Both the position numbers and the translations under genes were made by a program. Positions 9,822-19,755 of a DNA stretch of 61,191 nucleotides are shown in pieces; position 1 is the stretch's first letter, and each line of letters starts with the position of its first letter. The stretch is from an uncultured Saprospiraceae bacterium (lineage in GTDB: Bacteria; Bacteroidota; Bacteroidia; Chitinophagales; Saprospiraceae), in NCBI GenBank assembly GCA_938041445.1, contig CALISO010000012.1, forward strand, positions 1 to 61,191, in the 5' to 3' direction. A model generated the notes under the pieces. It saw only the letters and a program-made list of their open reading frames with translations. It was not told the origin of the DNA and did no database searches.

Positions 9822-10463
9822 CTAAGTCACAAACATTGTTCTTCTTCCATACTTACTGCAGATTGGACATTTGACTGGATCATGACGCTTAGCTGGACAA
9901 TGCTCTCTACCAAAAAAGATAATCTGCAAGTGGATTTTATTCCATAGTTGTGGATCAAACACCTTCTTGAGGTCAGCTTCAATCTTAGCAACATTGGACT
10001 TATGACTTGTTAGCTTCCACCTGTAAGCTAGCCGCATAATATGTGTATCCACTGGAAATGCTGGGACACCGAATGCTTGTGCCATCACTACACTAGCGGT
10101 CTTATGTCCTACTCCAGGAAGTGCTTCTAATGCTTCCCAGTCTTGAGGAACTACACCATCATGCTTATCTAGCAAAATGTGGGATAGGTCGTAGATTGCT
10201 TGAGACTTTCGAGGTGATAGTCCACATGGTCTGATGATAGCTTTGATATCAGCTACATCTTGCTTAGACATATCAAGAGGATTATTCGCTAACTCAAATA
10301 AGTGTGGTGTCACCAGATTAACTCTTGCATCTGTGCATTGAGCTGAGAGTAATACCGCAATCAATAATGTATATGGATCGGTATGATCAAGAGGTATAGG
10401 TGTAACCGGGTAGTAAGACTCTAGTATATCACGTATATCATTCGCTACCTCTTGTCTTGTCAT
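9822..10463 (-). CDS. nth: Endonuclease III (DNA glycosylase/AP lyase), Fe-S motif incomplete
   Basis: Base-excision repair enzyme for oxidised pyrimidines, 213 residues. The helix-hairpin-helix LPGVGHKTA (115-123) contains the catalytic Lys121, and Asp139 in VDTHIMRL is the second catalytic residue, so activity is expected. The C-terminal 4Fe-4S loop is atypical: Cys189, Cys199 and Cys202 are present with spacing x9-x2 instead of x6-x2-x5, and no fourth Cys follows before the end at residue 213. The cluster is therefore probably lost or differently bound. It lies 5 bases downstream of the unknown secreted protein gene and is probably cotranscribed with it. Confidence 0.93.
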   Translation of the reverse strand: MTRQEVANDIRDILESYYPVTPIPLDHTDPYTLLIAVLLSAQCTDARVNLVTPHLFELANNPLDMSKQDVADIKAIIRPCGLSPRKSQAIYDLSHILLDKHDGVVPQDWEALEALPGVGHKTASVVMAQAFGVPAFPVDTHIMRLAYRWKLTSHKSNVAKIEADLKKVFDPQLWNKIHLQIIFFGREHCPAKRHDPVKCPICSKYGRRTMFVT

Positions 10464-10468
10464 TTATC

Positions 10469-11347
10469 TTACTTCTTTGTTCTACCGATAATGTCTCTAC
10501 TACCTTTAGAAGAATTGAGGACTGGTTCTGGTCTAGGTGCTGACTCATAAATGTGATCAAAGATCTTCTCAACGTAGACAAAACTACCTTTATCAAACTG
10601 GTAGCCTTCGTATGTGCCATCCGGTACATAGGTATTTCCTTGTCCAGCTTGCTGTCCCATCCGAGGCATTGTGTGATCGAATATGATCATGTCAATGCTC
10701 TCATTATAATTGAGGCTGACATTGGTATCGGAGCTATACTCAAGTAAGAATCTCTGCTTGATATCATCTCTACCATCTTCAACTCTAGTGATAAATAAGT
10801 CTTTACCAAATGTGATACTTTGATCATCAATAGTTAAGACTTCTATAAGCTTGGTCTTTTCAAACTCCTTGGAGAATTGGTATCCAAATAGTAGATAACT
10901 GCCTTTGCTCCCTTTGATAGGAAGCATATTATAGTACAGAGCTCCATACCAATCTTCTGCGCTATATGATTGATAAGCAGAATCTCCATCTAGTGTTGCT
11001 GTTTGACTGAGTTTAGTTGCAGTACCATTGACGATGACGTAGCCACCATAATACCAAGGATGATTTCCTTCATCGACTTGATAGGTAAGAATGACAATAG
11101 ACTCATCATCGTTGACGACCATTCGAGAATATTCCTCTACTGCTGACCAATCATCCTCAGCATATTTACCTTGAGTGATATATTCATCTATCAACACTTC
11201 AAATTGTTGCTTAGCTCTTACACGATGTTTTGCATCAAAAGCATTGACCATGATATCTCCATAATAGGACAAATCATCAAACAATTCACTTTGACCAACA
11301 GAAATACTGGACATAAGCACACCAAGACTCAATAGTAATAATCGCAT
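10469..11347 (-). CDS. Secreted protein of unknown function
   Basis: A 292-residue protein with a clear signal peptide (MRLLLLSLGVLMSSISVGQ, cleavage near residue 18). The mature part is rich in aromatic and acidic residues, with motifs such as NHPWYYGGYVIVNG and EDWYGALYYN, suggesting a mostly beta fold. The C-terminal 25 residues are basic and probably disordered. I do not recognise the family and see no sorting domain, so a periplasmic location is most likely. Gene order is peroxiredoxin-like, this gene, then nth, in the same direction with short gaps. Confidence 0.7.
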   Translation of the reverse strand: MRLLLLSLGVLMSSISVGQSELFDDLSYYGDIMVNAFDAKHRVRAKQQFEVLIDEYITQGKYAEDDWSAVEEYSRMVVNDDESIVILTYQVDEGNHPWYYGGYVIVNGTATKLSQTATLDGDSAYQSYSAEDWYGALYYNMLPIKGSKGSYLLFGYQFSKEFEKTKLIEVLTIDDQSITFGKDLFITRVEDGRDDIKQRFLLEYSSDTNVSLNYNESIDMIIFDHTMPRMGQQAGQGNTYVPDGTYEGYQFDKGSFVYVEKIFDHIYESAPRPEPVLNSSKGSRDIIGRTKK

Positions 11348-11391
11348 AGAAATCTAGATTTGATCTACTCTAATAACGCAAAAACCGAAAA

Positions 11392-11910
11392 TTAATCTGT
11401 TTTAGTGCAAGAGTTAACAATTCCTTCATAGTCTGGCTTGTCTGAGGCAAACTTGTGGATGAAGCTACTTTTAATCTGACTATTCTCAATTAGAAACACT
11501 CCAGGCATCTGAAATCCATCTCCAATTTGCTTCAAAGCAATGAAAGTACCATTCATTGTAGCCTCAAATCCTTTGATGATATTTTGCAAGCCAAAGAGTT
11601 GATTGAAGTTACCTTTAACTAGACCAAAATCTTGGTAAAGACCACAACTAGGGTCGCTAATATGCTCGTATCCTTGTAGCTTAAATGTCTCAAAATACAT
11701 ATCCGCAATAGCATAGTCAGTCATATGAACAAATACAAGGTTTGTATTTTGCTCAACGAAATAGTCTTTTAATTTAGCAAGATCTTTGAGACCTTCTCTA
11801 CAGAATACACAATTGAACTGCCTCAGAAATACTAGAAGAACCTTACTGTCCTTGGACAATTGGCTCAGAGCATTTCCATTGTTTGTAACTATTGCGGTAT
11901 AGTCTATCAT
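11392..11910 (-). CDS. Peroxiredoxin-like (AhpC/TSA, Prx-like2) protein
   Basis: A 172-residue thioredoxin-fold protein without signal peptide. The redox motif is C34-V-F-C37 (FNCVFCREGL), as in Prx-like2/SelL-type proteins with a CxxC where selenoproteins have U/C. The following helix, VFVHMTD strand and cis-Pro region (MPGVFLIEN) complete the fold. It probably acts in thiol-dependent peroxide or disulfide reduction in the cytoplasm; the exact substrate is not predictable. The gene begins 21 bases after mdh ends on the same strand. Confidence 0.8.
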   Translation of the reverse strand: MIDYTAIVTNNGNALSQLSKDSKVLLVFLRQFNCVFCREGLKDLAKLKDYFVEQNTNLVFVHMTDYAIADMYFETFKLQGYEHISDPSCGLYQDFGLVKGNFNQLFGLQNIIKGFEATMNGTFIALKQIGDGFQMPGVFLIENSQIKSSFIHKFASDKPDYEGIVNSCTKTD

Positions 11911-11931
11911 TAAGACAGTTGTAGTTTTTCT

Positions 11932-12867
11932 CTAAAGTAAATTCATTCCTTTAAATGTTCCGATCACATCTTTGACATGACTTGCAGAACTATCAAGTAA
12001 TGCTTTCTCATCATCATTGAGTTGCAATTCAATAATTCTGTTGATTCCTTCTTTACCAAGTTGTACAGGTACTCCTAGGTAAATGTCATCTAATCCATAC
12101 TGCCCACTCAATCTTGCACATACTGGGAAGATTCTTCCTTCGTCCTTGACAATTGACTCAACCATTTGCGCTGCTGCTGCACCTGGTGCATACCACGCTG
12201 AAGTCCCCATTAACTTTACTAATTCTCCTCCACCCTTCTTAGTCCTTTCAACGATTGCATCTAGAGTTGCAGATTCTATCATTTCAGTAACCGGGATACC
12301 AGCTACAGTTGTATATCGAGGTAGTGGAACCATTGTATCTCCGTGACCACCCATCAATACTGCCTGGATATCCTTAGGCGAAACATTGAGCTCAGTCGCA
12401 AGGAAGGCTCTGTATCTTGCTGTATCAAGAATACCAGCCATACCGAATACTTTGTGATCTGGCAACCCTGAACTCTTGAATGCTGCATAAGTCATCACAT
12501 CTAATGGGTTAGATACGACGATGATAATTGGGTTCGATGAGTGCTCAAGTATTGACTGAGTTACATTGACAACAATCTTTGCATTGGTTGTGATTAGATC
12601 ATCTCTACTCATACCTGGTCTTCTAGGTACACCAGCAGTAATCACTACAATATCACTATCAGCTGTATCAGCATAGTTGTCACTACCTGTGATACGAGTG
12701 CTATAAAAGTCGATTGGTGCTTGCTGCCAGCTATCCAATGCTTTACCTTTCGCGAAGTCGCCTTTGATATCAAGTAAGACAATCTCATTAACGATGTCCT
12801 TATGCGCTAGTACGTTAGCAACTGTTGCACCTACGTTACCTGCTCCGACTACTGTTATTTTGCTCAT
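11932..12867 (-). CDS. mdh: Malate dehydrogenase
   Basis: Citric-acid-cycle enzyme oxidising malate to oxaloacetate with NAD. The 311 residues match the LDH-like MDH family of bacteria. Visible motifs are the Rossmann loop GAGNVGATVA near residues 7-16, the acid ending beta-2 (LLDIKG) indicating NAD preference, the substrate Arg loop VPRRPGMSRDDL, VVSNPLDVMTY, and the active-site His in MGGHGDTMVPL. The arginine-rich mobile loop favours malate over lactate. It is transcribed away from the M1 peptidase gene, and both share a 10-base element upstream. Confidence 0.96.
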   Translation of the reverse strand: MSKITVVGAGNVGATVANVLAHKDIVNEIVLLDIKGDFAKGKALDSWQQAPIDFYSTRITGSDNYADTADSDIVVITAGVPRRPGMSRDDLITTNAKIVVNVTQSILEHSSNPIIIVVSNPLDVMTYAAFKSSGLPDHKVFGMAGILDTARYRAFLATELNVSPKDIQAVLMGGHGDTMVPLPRYTTVAGIPVTEMIESATLDAIVERTKKGGGELVKLMGTSAWYAPGAAAAQMVESIVKDEGRIFPVCARLSGQYGLDDIYLGVPVQLGKEGINRIIELQLNDDEKALLDSSASHVKDVIGTFKGMNLL

Positions 12868-12928
12868 AGTTTTATTGTAATTTATTTTTATGTTTTAGAA
12901 GTATTTGATCGATTATAAAACTTCACCA

Positions 12929-13044
12929 CGAATGTAGTCAAAAGTGATATAAAGCGAAAGTAATGCCTCAATTTTAATGCCTATATTGACTCTTCTTATC
13001 TACTACGGCCATAGAGACAGAATGTTCAAATTACACTACATTCG
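12929..13044. promoter_or_regulatory. Shared element ACTACATTCG upstream of both mdh and the M1 peptidase
   Basis: The same 10 bases occur at 12938-12929 reading toward mdh and at 13035-13044 reading toward the M1 gene, in equivalent orientation. TACATTCG within it is one base away from the Bacteroidota -7 box TAnnTTTG, so both copies may be -7 promoter elements or a shared operator. No convincing -33 TTG accompanies them. Confidence 0.35.
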
Positions 13045-13069
13045 CAATGAAACATAAATAACCGGTACA

Positions 13070-14911
13070 ATGAAACATCTAGCCATACTGTTGAAATCTT
13101 TCCTACTAATCTCAGCTTGTCAACCATCTCAAACTCTCACTCCTAAAGAACAACCAATGGATACCCACTCCTATTCGATACCTACTGAAAGTGTAACAAC
13201 ACATCTAATGCTCGACCTAAATGTAGACTTTACGGATAAGATCCTAAGTGGTAGTGCAACTTATGCGATTAAGAATGCAGAAGATGCATCGCAAATAATC
13301 TTAGATACGAGAGATCTTGATATCAAATCAGTAACAGTTGATGGAAAGTCTGTTGATATTCAACTTGGCCCAAATGATGAACACTTAGGGCAACCACTCA
13401 CAATCCCAATAAACCCATTAAGCAAGGAGATAGTTATTAACTATCAGACGAATCCAAATGCTGCAGCATTACAATGGTTGTCACCTCAACAAACAGCCGA
13501 TAAGACTCAACCTTTCTTATTTACACAAGGTCAAGCAATCTTGACAAGATCTTGGATACCGTGTCAAGATAGTCCTGGAGTCAGAATGACTTATGATGCA
13601 AAAATCACTTGCCCAAAAGAGCTACTACCTATTATGAGTGCTTCTAATCCAACAGAGAAAAATAGTACCGGCACTTACACTTATGAGATGAAGCAACCAA
13701 TACCACCTTACTTACTTGCTCTTGCCATAGGTGACCTCGAGTTCGGATCAATTGGTAATCAGACTGGAGTCTATGCAGAACCATCAGTACTTGACAAAGC
13801 AGTATATGAATTCGGAGATATGCAAAAAATGGTAGAAGCAGCGGAAGACCTTTATGGACCTTACTTATGGGATCGCTTCGATGTGGTGGTACTACCTCCT
13901 AGTTTCCCATTTGGTGGAATGGAAAATCCAAGGTTAACCTTTGCAACTCCGACAATACTTGCTGGAGATAGGTCACTGACAGCATTGATAGCACATGAGC
14001 TTGCGCATAGCTGGTCAGGTAACCTTGTTACTAATGCGACGTGGAACGATTTCTGGCTCAATGAAGGATTTACAGTTTACTTTGAAAGAAGGATAATGGA
14101 AGCACTATACGGAGAAGAATATGCCAATATGCTTGCAATGCTTGGATATCAAGATCTCACACACGAGGTAGATGCTCTGGGTAAAACAAGCAAGGATACA
14201 CATCTTCACTTGGATCTGGAAGGTAGAAATCCTGATGATGGAATGACTGACATCGCTTACGAGAAAGGTGCATACTTTCTCATTTTGCTTGAGCAAAAGG
14301 TAGGTAAAGAAGCATTCGATAAGTTTCTCAAAGATTACTTCGAGACACATAAGTTTCAAACGATCACAACAACACAATTTGAAGATTATCTAGATGCTTA
14401 CTTGATCAAGCCAAATAATCTCAATATCAATACTCACGAGTGGATATATGGTGCCGGGATTCCGGATGACTGCCCGATCATCACTAGTGATAAATTTACA
14501 AAAGTAGATGCGATGGTTGCAATGGAGAAAGACAGCACACTACCAACTAAGGCTGAGACTGCCAAGTGGACTACTCATGAATGGTTGCATTTTATCAGAG
14601 CTTTGGATAAACCTGTATCTCCGGAGCAGCTAACTCAGTTGAATAATAGATTTGGATTTGCAGATTCAGGTAATAGTGAGATTGCAGCTGCATGGTATGA
14701 AAAGTCTATTCAGCTTGAACATTACAAGTATATGGTACCTCAGATAGAAGCTTTCTTAGTTGAAGTAGGTAGAAGGAAGTTTCTCACACCAATCTATACA
14801 GCATTAAAGGATGCGGGTGATATCAAGACAGCAAGAGAGATCTATGCTAAGGCTAGACCTAATTATCATTCAGTATCGACACAAACTATGGATGCTCTAT
14901 TAGGAGAGTAA
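13070..14911 (+). CDS. M1 family aminopeptidase, lipoprotein (LTA4-hydrolase-like)
   Basis: A 613-residue zinc aminopeptidase. The N-terminus has a lipoprotein signal (LLISAC, Cys17), so it is probably membrane-anchored in the periplasm or at the surface. The exopeptidase motif GGMEN is present near residue 282. The zinc site is H309-E-L-A-H313 with Glu332 in NEGFTVYFERR. The C-terminal helical domain (from ~480) resembles that of leukotriene A4 hydrolase-like enzymes. It probably trims peptides for nutrition. The gene stands alone, 7 bases from the convergent T9SS-cargo gene. Confidence 0.93.
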   Translation: MKHLAILLKSFLLISACQPSQTLTPKEQPMDTHSYSIPTESVTTHLMLDLNVDFTDKILSGSATYAIKNAEDASQIILDTRDLDIKSVTVDGKSVDIQLGPNDEHLGQPLTIPINPLSKEIVINYQTNPNAAALQWLSPQQTADKTQPFLFTQGQAILTRSWIPCQDSPGVRMTYDAKITCPKELLPIMSASNPTEKNSTGTYTYEMKQPIPPYLLALAIGDLEFGSIGNQTGVYAEPSVLDKAVYEFGDMQKMVEAAEDLYGPYLWDRFDVVVLPPSFPFGGMENPRLTFATPTILAGDRSLTALIAHELAHSWSGNLVTNATWNDFWLNEGFTVYFERRIMEALYGEEYANMLAMLGYQDLTHEVDALGKTSKDTHLHLDLEGRNPDDGMTDIAYEKGAYFLILLEQKVGKEAFDKFLKDYFETHKFQTITTTQFEDYLDAYLIKPNNLNINTHEWIYGAGIPDDCPIITSDKFTKVDAMVAMEKDSTLPTKAETAKWTTHEWLHFIRALDKPVSPEQLTQLNNRFGFADSGNSEIAAAWYEKSIQLEHYKYMVPQIEAFLVEVGRRKFLTPIYTALKDAGDIKTAREIYAKARPNYHSVSTQTMDALLGE

Positions 14912-14918
14912 TATTTGA

Positions 14919-15989
14919 TTAAAACCCAACAATTGTTAATCTCCTAGTATACATTCTCTGATCATTAGGATCTATTATAGAATAGAGATAAGTACCTTTT
15001 GGTAATGAAGGAAGCGTAATGCTAAATTTACTGATAGGTTGCTTATGATTAAGAGACTCTCTATACAACAGCTTGCCTATCACGCTAAATACTTCTAGCT
15101 GATAATCACCAAGTGCAGAATCATTGAGCATAATGTTGATTGCCCCATAAGAAGGATTTGGGTAAAGTTGAAATGTGGCTTGATCGTTCATACACTCAGA
15201 CAGGTATGTTTTGTCTGACATCTCTTGGAAGACCTGAACAGACTGAGAAATATTGTCAATTGCCTTTATCACTGCGAGTAAAATGCCTTTATGATGATTG
15301 AGCAGATAATGGTACTGAATCGGAGTGCTAGGAAGTTTTTGAGAAAAAATATCCGTATCGATCTTAGTCTTCTGAGATTTCCTACTTCCATAAACATTAC
15401 TCATAGAATAACTATTTTCCACGTAGACAGGCACAGACAGTCGTTGACCATAAGGATAATTAATCTTCTCACGTTCTGCGATTTCAAGAGATTGAGTTAC
15501 ATAAACTTGAAAGGATAGTTGATCATAATTACCAAATCTTGAGCTTGGATTATTAATCACTACTTCAAAGACTTGTTCCTGATTCTTCTTTAACTCTTCG
15601 TTTTCTAGTGGGAAGTCTATGAAGTAATTCTGCGACACATTCGTCATAGATACATCACCATAGATACTAAATATTTCCTTGATTTCAGGTTCATACTCTA
15701 TGCGCATACCATCCTTGCCGATTCGATATGCTGAGAGCAACTGCGACTTATTATAAAGAGAAAGCAGATTACCTTGCTTGTTGATTGTTAAGGACTTAGC
15801 ACAAGCTGCATCTACTGAGGAAAGATCAAGAACATACCTATCCATATCAATTGATGGATAGAACTCTTCTATTAATCTGATACTATCATTCTCTAAACTG
15901 AGATTGAAGTCTGCAATGGCAGTCTGACCAAATACAGCACATTCAAAGAGTACCAGTATGAATCCAATGATGAGATTATGCTTCCTCAC
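14919..15989 (-). CDS. Secreted protein with T9SS type A sorting domain
   Basis: A 356-residue protein with signal peptide (IIGFILVLFECAVFGQ) and a C-terminal sorting domain of about 80 residues. The domain begins LYPNPSYGAINI and ends with GTYLYSI and RRLTIVGF, typical of Por secretion system type A targeting. The middle is a beta-rich region without a recognised family. The start is GTG at 15989, overlapping the end of the ABC exporter gene by 14 bases, so translation is probably coupled. The link between an exporter and a T9SS cargo protein may be only positional. Confidence 0.8.
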   Translation of the reverse strand: MRKHNLIIGFILVLFECAVFGQTAIADFNLSLENDSIRLIEEFYPSIDMDRYVLDLSSVDAACAKSLTINKQGNLLSLYNKSQLLSAYRIGKDGMRIEYEPEIKEIFSIYGDVSMTNVSQNYFIDFPLENEELKKNQEQVFEVVINNPSSRFGNYDQLSFQVYVTQSLEIAEREKINYPYGQRLSVPVYVENSYSMSNVYGSRKSQKTKIDTDIFSQKLPSTPIQYHYLLNHHKGILLAVIKAIDNISQSVQVFQEMSDKTYLSECMNDQATFQLYPNPSYGAINIMLNDSALGDYQLEVFSVIGKLLYRESLNHKQPISKFSITLPSLPKGTYLYSIIDPNDQRMYTRRLTIVGF

Positions 15990-17793
15990 TATTTTGCAAT
16001 TCGATGTAATGAGAATAAATTTGGTTATTCGCTAAGAGATCTTCATGGCTTCCAATGCCTACGATCTGACCTTCATCCATAACAACGATTCTGTCAGCAT
16101 CTTTTATTGTGGACATTCTATGTGCAATGATGATACTAGTCCTGTCTTGCATCGCTGTCTTTAGTGCTGACGTAACATGTGTCTCTGCCTGAGGGTCGAG
16201 TGCCGAAGTAGGTTCGTCTAATACCAAGATTGGTGGATTAGCAAGTAGAGCTCTAGCTATCGATAGTCGTTGCTTTTCTCCTCCGCTAAATTTCGTCCCT
16301 CTCTCACCTACTGATGTTTCATAGCCTTGAGCTTCACCATCAATAAAGTCATGTGCATAGGCCGACTTAGTTGCGGTCACAATATCATGATCATTGTATT
16401 GATCTCGACCAAATAGAATATTATCCACCACTGTACCATGAAATAAAAATGCATCTTGTGTCACCCAACCTATCAACCCTCTTAATTGTGCATTAGGGAT
16501 ATCACGAGCATCAATTCCATCAATGGAGATGGCACCACTCGTTGGCAAATAAAACTTAAGTAATAGCTTAGTAATTGTGCTCTTCCCTGAACCTGATGCT
16601 CCTACCAAGGCTATCTTCTCACCCTTGCGTATGGATAGATTAAAGTCATTGATCGCGGGTTCATTTGCACCTTGATAGGTAAAGCTTACATTCGAAAAAT
16701 CAATAGACTTATTGAAAGTTAAGGATTCAACTTCATTTGTTCGGTTGACATCTTCTTCTTCGGGTTCATTGGTTGTCGCCTCGATTCGCTCCAAGGCAGC
16801 GAGACCTTTCTGGATATTGAAGAACGTATTGCTCAATGACTTAGATGGTGCAATCACATTATAGAATGCAAAGATGAATGCAAAAAATACTTCTGGAGTC
16901 ATCTGTGACTGAAACACTGATCTACTTCCAAAATAGAGTACAACTACCACAACTGAAACACCTAAAAACTCAGACATTGGCGAGGCAAGGTCTTTACGCC
17001 TCATTAGCTTTATAATCGTGTCTCGGTAGTGATTGTTTTTTTGCTTGAAGCGATTCATCCATACTGACTCAACCGTATAGGCACGTATGACTGACATTCC
17101 ACTAATCGTTTCATCAGTGATGGATGTGATATCACTCAATGCTTCTTGAACCTCTTTAGACTTATCCTTAAGTTTTCTAGATATCAAGCTTATCAGATAG
17201 CCAGAAACAATCATCAGTAAGAATACGTATATCGTCAAGCTAACATCGACGTAGAGCATAAAACCAACACTACCGATAATCAGAAGTGGGTCTTTGACAA
17301 TTGCTTGTAAAAACTGGAGTATACTATGTTGGACAACATCAACGTCTGAGATCAACTTAGTGATGAGTCCGCCCTTCCGCTCATCAGAATAGTAGTCAAT
17401 GGGCAACTTGAGGTACTTCTTATAAAGATCATCTCTGAAATCAGCGGCAATTCCCATTCTTACTGGAAGAATAAAGTACTTAGATAGATATGCGAAGAGG
17501 TTTTTGAAAAATATTGAAGCTGCTAACCCTACACAGATAATGATCACAGCAGTCTCTTTATCATAGTTTTGGATGATACTTACAGCGTAATTTTTTGCCT
17601 GATCTACAATACTCAGATTATCTCCAGTAATCAGTTGTGCTGATCCTCTATCAAATAATACTTGAAAAAATGGGATAATCATTGGGATACTCACAATGGT
17701 GAATACCGTCATCATAATATTGCAGAAGATATTGAGATATACGTATACCTTATAGTCCTTAAGCCGGCCAAGAAGACCAAAAAATTGTGACAT
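15976..17793 (-). CDS. ABC exporter, fused permease/ATPase (MsbA-like)
   Basis: A 605-residue half-transporter that works as a homodimer in the inner membrane. Residues ~20-325 form the six-helix ABC exporter domain. The ATPase domain has Walker A GASGSGKST near 397-405, Q-loop WVTQDAFLF, signature FSGGEKQRLSIARALL near 500-515, Walker B ILVLDEPTSALD near 518-529 and the switch His in IIAHRMST. The substrate may be lipid A or another lipid, as in MsbA, but this cannot be read from sequence. It lies 48 bases downstream of accC. Confidence 0.92.
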   Translation of the reverse strand: MSQFFGLLGRLKDYKVYVYLNIFCNIMMTVFTIVSIPMIIPFFQVLFDRGSAQLITGDNLSIVDQAKNYAVSIIQNYDKETAVIIICVGLAASIFFKNLFAYLSKYFILPVRMGIAADFRDDLYKKYLKLPIDYYSDERKGGLITKLISDVDVVQHSILQFLQAIVKDPLLIIGSVGFMLYVDVSLTIYVFLLMIVSGYLISLISRKLKDKSKEVQEALSDITSITDETISGMSVIRAYTVESVWMNRFKQKNNHYRDTIIKLMRRKDLASPMSEFLGVSVVVVVLYFGSRSVFQSQMTPEVFFAFIFAFYNVIAPSKSLSNTFFNIQKGLAALERIEATTNEPEEEDVNRTNEVESLTFNKSIDFSNVSFTYQGANEPAINDFNLSIRKGEKIALVGASGSGKSTITKLLLKFYLPTSGAISIDGIDARDIPNAQLRGLIGWVTQDAFLFHGTVVDNILFGRDQYNDHDIVTATKSAYAHDFIDGEAQGYETSVGERGTKFSGGEKQRLSIARALLANPPILVLDEPTSALDPQAETHVTSALKTAMQDRTSIIIAHRMSTIKDADRIVVMDEGQIVGIGSHEDLLANNQIYSHYIELQNSEEA

Positions 17794-17841
17794 AGGATAC
17801 GTTAGTTATTGATAATCTCGAGAAGTAAGCAGGGCTAGTGC

Positions 17842-19227
17842 TTAGGCCTCATCTTTCTCTTCCTTCAATACAAAGGTGCTCAAAAAACCAGTATTAAAGT
17901 TTCCTTTATTGAAGTCTTCATCGTCCATCAATTGTAGATGGAATGGCACAGTTGTCTTGATACCTTCTACGATAAATTCTTGTAGAGCTCTACGCATCTT
18001 ATTGATACATTCTTCTCTAGTCTGAGCTTTGGTAATCACCTTGGCAATCATTGAATCATAGTATGGTACTACTGTATACCCGGAGTACACATGAGTATCT
18101 ACTCTTACCCCTTGACCTTTAGGACTATGGAAAGATGTAATCTTTCCTGGGTTAGGTCTGAAATCATTGAATACATCTTCAGCATTGATCCTACACTCTA
18201 TAGCATGGAGCTGAGGAATATAATTCTTCCCATCAAGCTTGTGACCTGCAGCAACTTTGATTTGTTCTTTGATAAGATCGTGATCGATGACTTCTTCTGT
18301 TACTGTGTGCTCTACTTGGATACGTGTATTCATTTCCATAAAGTAGAACTTCTTGTATTTGTCTACAAGGAACTCTACTGTCCCTACACCCTCATAGTCA
18401 ATCGCCTTTGCTGCACTTATTGCTGCCTCTCCCATTGCCTTTCTAAGTGGTCGGGTCATAAACGGTGATGGACTTTCTTCTACAAGTTTTTGGTGTCGTC
18501 TTTGGATTGAGCAGTCTCTTTCTGACAAGTGTGATACTGTACCATACTTATCTCCTATCACTTGAATCTCAATGTGACGAGGTTCTTCAATGAATTTCTC
18601 CATGTAGATACCATCATTACCAAATGAAGCCTTGGCCTCGTTCTTAGCCTTATTCCAATTGTCTTCAATGTCCTCTTCCTTCCATACAACTCTCATCCCT
18701 TTACCACCACCGCCAGCTGTTGCCTTCATGATGATCGGGTATCCGATTACCTCAGCATTGGCCTTTGCATCAGCAACATTCTTGAGTAAGCCTTCAGATC
18801 CAGGTATTACAGGAACATTGGCTTTAATCATTGTTTCCTTGGCGGTAATCTTATCACCCATCTTACGTATCTGATCAGCAGATGGGCCAATGAATTTGAT
18901 ACCGTATTCTGTGCATATTTCTGCAAATTCTGCATTCTCTGCAAGAAATCCATATCCTGGATGTACTGCATCTGCATTAGTAATCTCCACTGCAGCCATT
19001 ATCTTAGGTATAGATAGGTAAGATTCTGCACTACTTGGTGGTCCTATACAGACTGCTTCATCAGCAAATCTTACATGTAGGCTTTCTTTGTCAGCAGTAG
19101 AGTAAATAGCTACTGTCTTGATACCCATCTCTTTACAGGTCCGGATTACACGTAGCGCTATCTCACCTCTATTGGCGATGAGTATTTTCCCAAACATTGG
19201 AATTTCTTTATTTTCTTTAGTCGACAT
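17842..19227 (-). CDS. accC: Biotin carboxylase subunit of acetyl-CoA carboxylase
   Basis: Carboxylates the biotin on AccB with ATP and bicarbonate to feed malonyl-CoA synthesis. The 461 residues show the N-terminal [31 protein letters not shown], the ATP-grasp loop [26 protein letters not shown] and the active-site [14 protein letters not shown]. The ATG at 19227 adds 10 residues before [11 protein letters not shown]; the second ATG (19197) would give the canonical length, so the true start is uncertain. It follows accB by 18 bases in the fabH-efp-accB-accC operon. Confidence 0.95.
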   Translation of the reverse strand: MSTKENKEIPMFGKILIANRGEIALRVIRTCKEMGIKTVAIYSTADKESLHVRFADEAVCIGPPSSAESYLSIPKIMAAVEITNADAVHPGYGFLAENAEFAEICTEYGIKFIGPSADQIRKMGDKITAKETMIKANVPVIPGSEGLLKNVADAKANAEVIGYPIIMKATAGGGGKGMRVVWKEEDIEDNWNKAKNEAKASFGNDGIYMEKFIEEPRHIEIQVIGDKYGTVSHLSERDCSIQRRHQKLVEESPSPFMTRPLRKAMGEAAISAAKAIDYEGVGTVEFLVDKYKKFYFMEMNTRIQVEHTVTEEVIDHDLIKEQIKVAAGHKLDGKNYIPQLHAIECRINAEDVFNDFRPNPGKITSFHSPKGQGVRVDTHVYSGYTVVPYYDSMIAKVITKAQTREECINKMRRALQEFIVEGIKTTVPFHLQLMDDEDFNKGNFNTGFLSTFVLKEEKDEA

Positions 19228-19245
19228 ATTGCTAATGTTACGGGA

Positions 19246-19740
19246 TTAGCTAGGGTCAACTAGAAATAATACTTGATCGTATTCGATAGGCGACGCATCT
19301 TCGATGAGCACCTGAACAATTGTTCCTGAAACCTCACTTTCGATTTCATTGAAGAGTTTCATTGCTTCTACAATACAAACTACTTCACCCACAGCAACCT
19401 TGTCACCAACCTTCTTATAAGGTGGCTTGTCGGGAGAAGCCGATCTGTAGAAAGTCCCAACGATCGGAGACTTAATTTCAAGAAGATTAGCAGAAGCGGC
19501 TGGTTCATCTGTCTTTGCTGCTGATGCTGCAGGTGCTGATACAGCCGGACTAGGACTGCTAGGTGCAGGAGCGGGCATTTGCGGCATTGACATCATTGCC
19601 TGTGGAGCAACCATCATCTTGCCTTTGCTATATGATTCTGTTCTGATAGAAATATCAGCTTTTTCTGTAGTTATCTTAAACTCAGATAGATTAGAATCTG
19701 AGACTAGTTTGATAAGTTCTTTTATTTCTTTGAATGTCAT
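19246..19740 (-). CDS. accB: Biotin carboxyl carrier protein of acetyl-CoA carboxylase
   Basis: Carries the carboxybiotin between the two half-reactions of acetyl-CoA carboxylase. The 164 residues comprise an N-terminal region, a flexible Ala/Pro/Met/Ser-rich linker (~45-85) and a C-terminal biotinyl domain with [13 protein letters not shown] and the biotinylation motif EAMKLFNEI, Lys128 being the modified residue. The usual EAMKMMN is slightly varied. It lies 15 bases after efp and just before accC, so coexpression is expected. Confidence 0.95.
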   Translation of the reverse strand: MTFKEIKELIKLVSDSNLSEFKITTEKADISIRTESYSKGKMMVAPQAMMSMPQMPAPAPSSPSPAVSAPAASAAKTDEPAASANLLEIKSPIVGTFYRSASPDKPPYKKVGDKVAVGEVVCIVEAMKLFNEIESEVSGTIVQVLIEDASPIEYDQVLFLVDPS

Positions 19741-19755
19741 TTTATTCTGTTTTGA

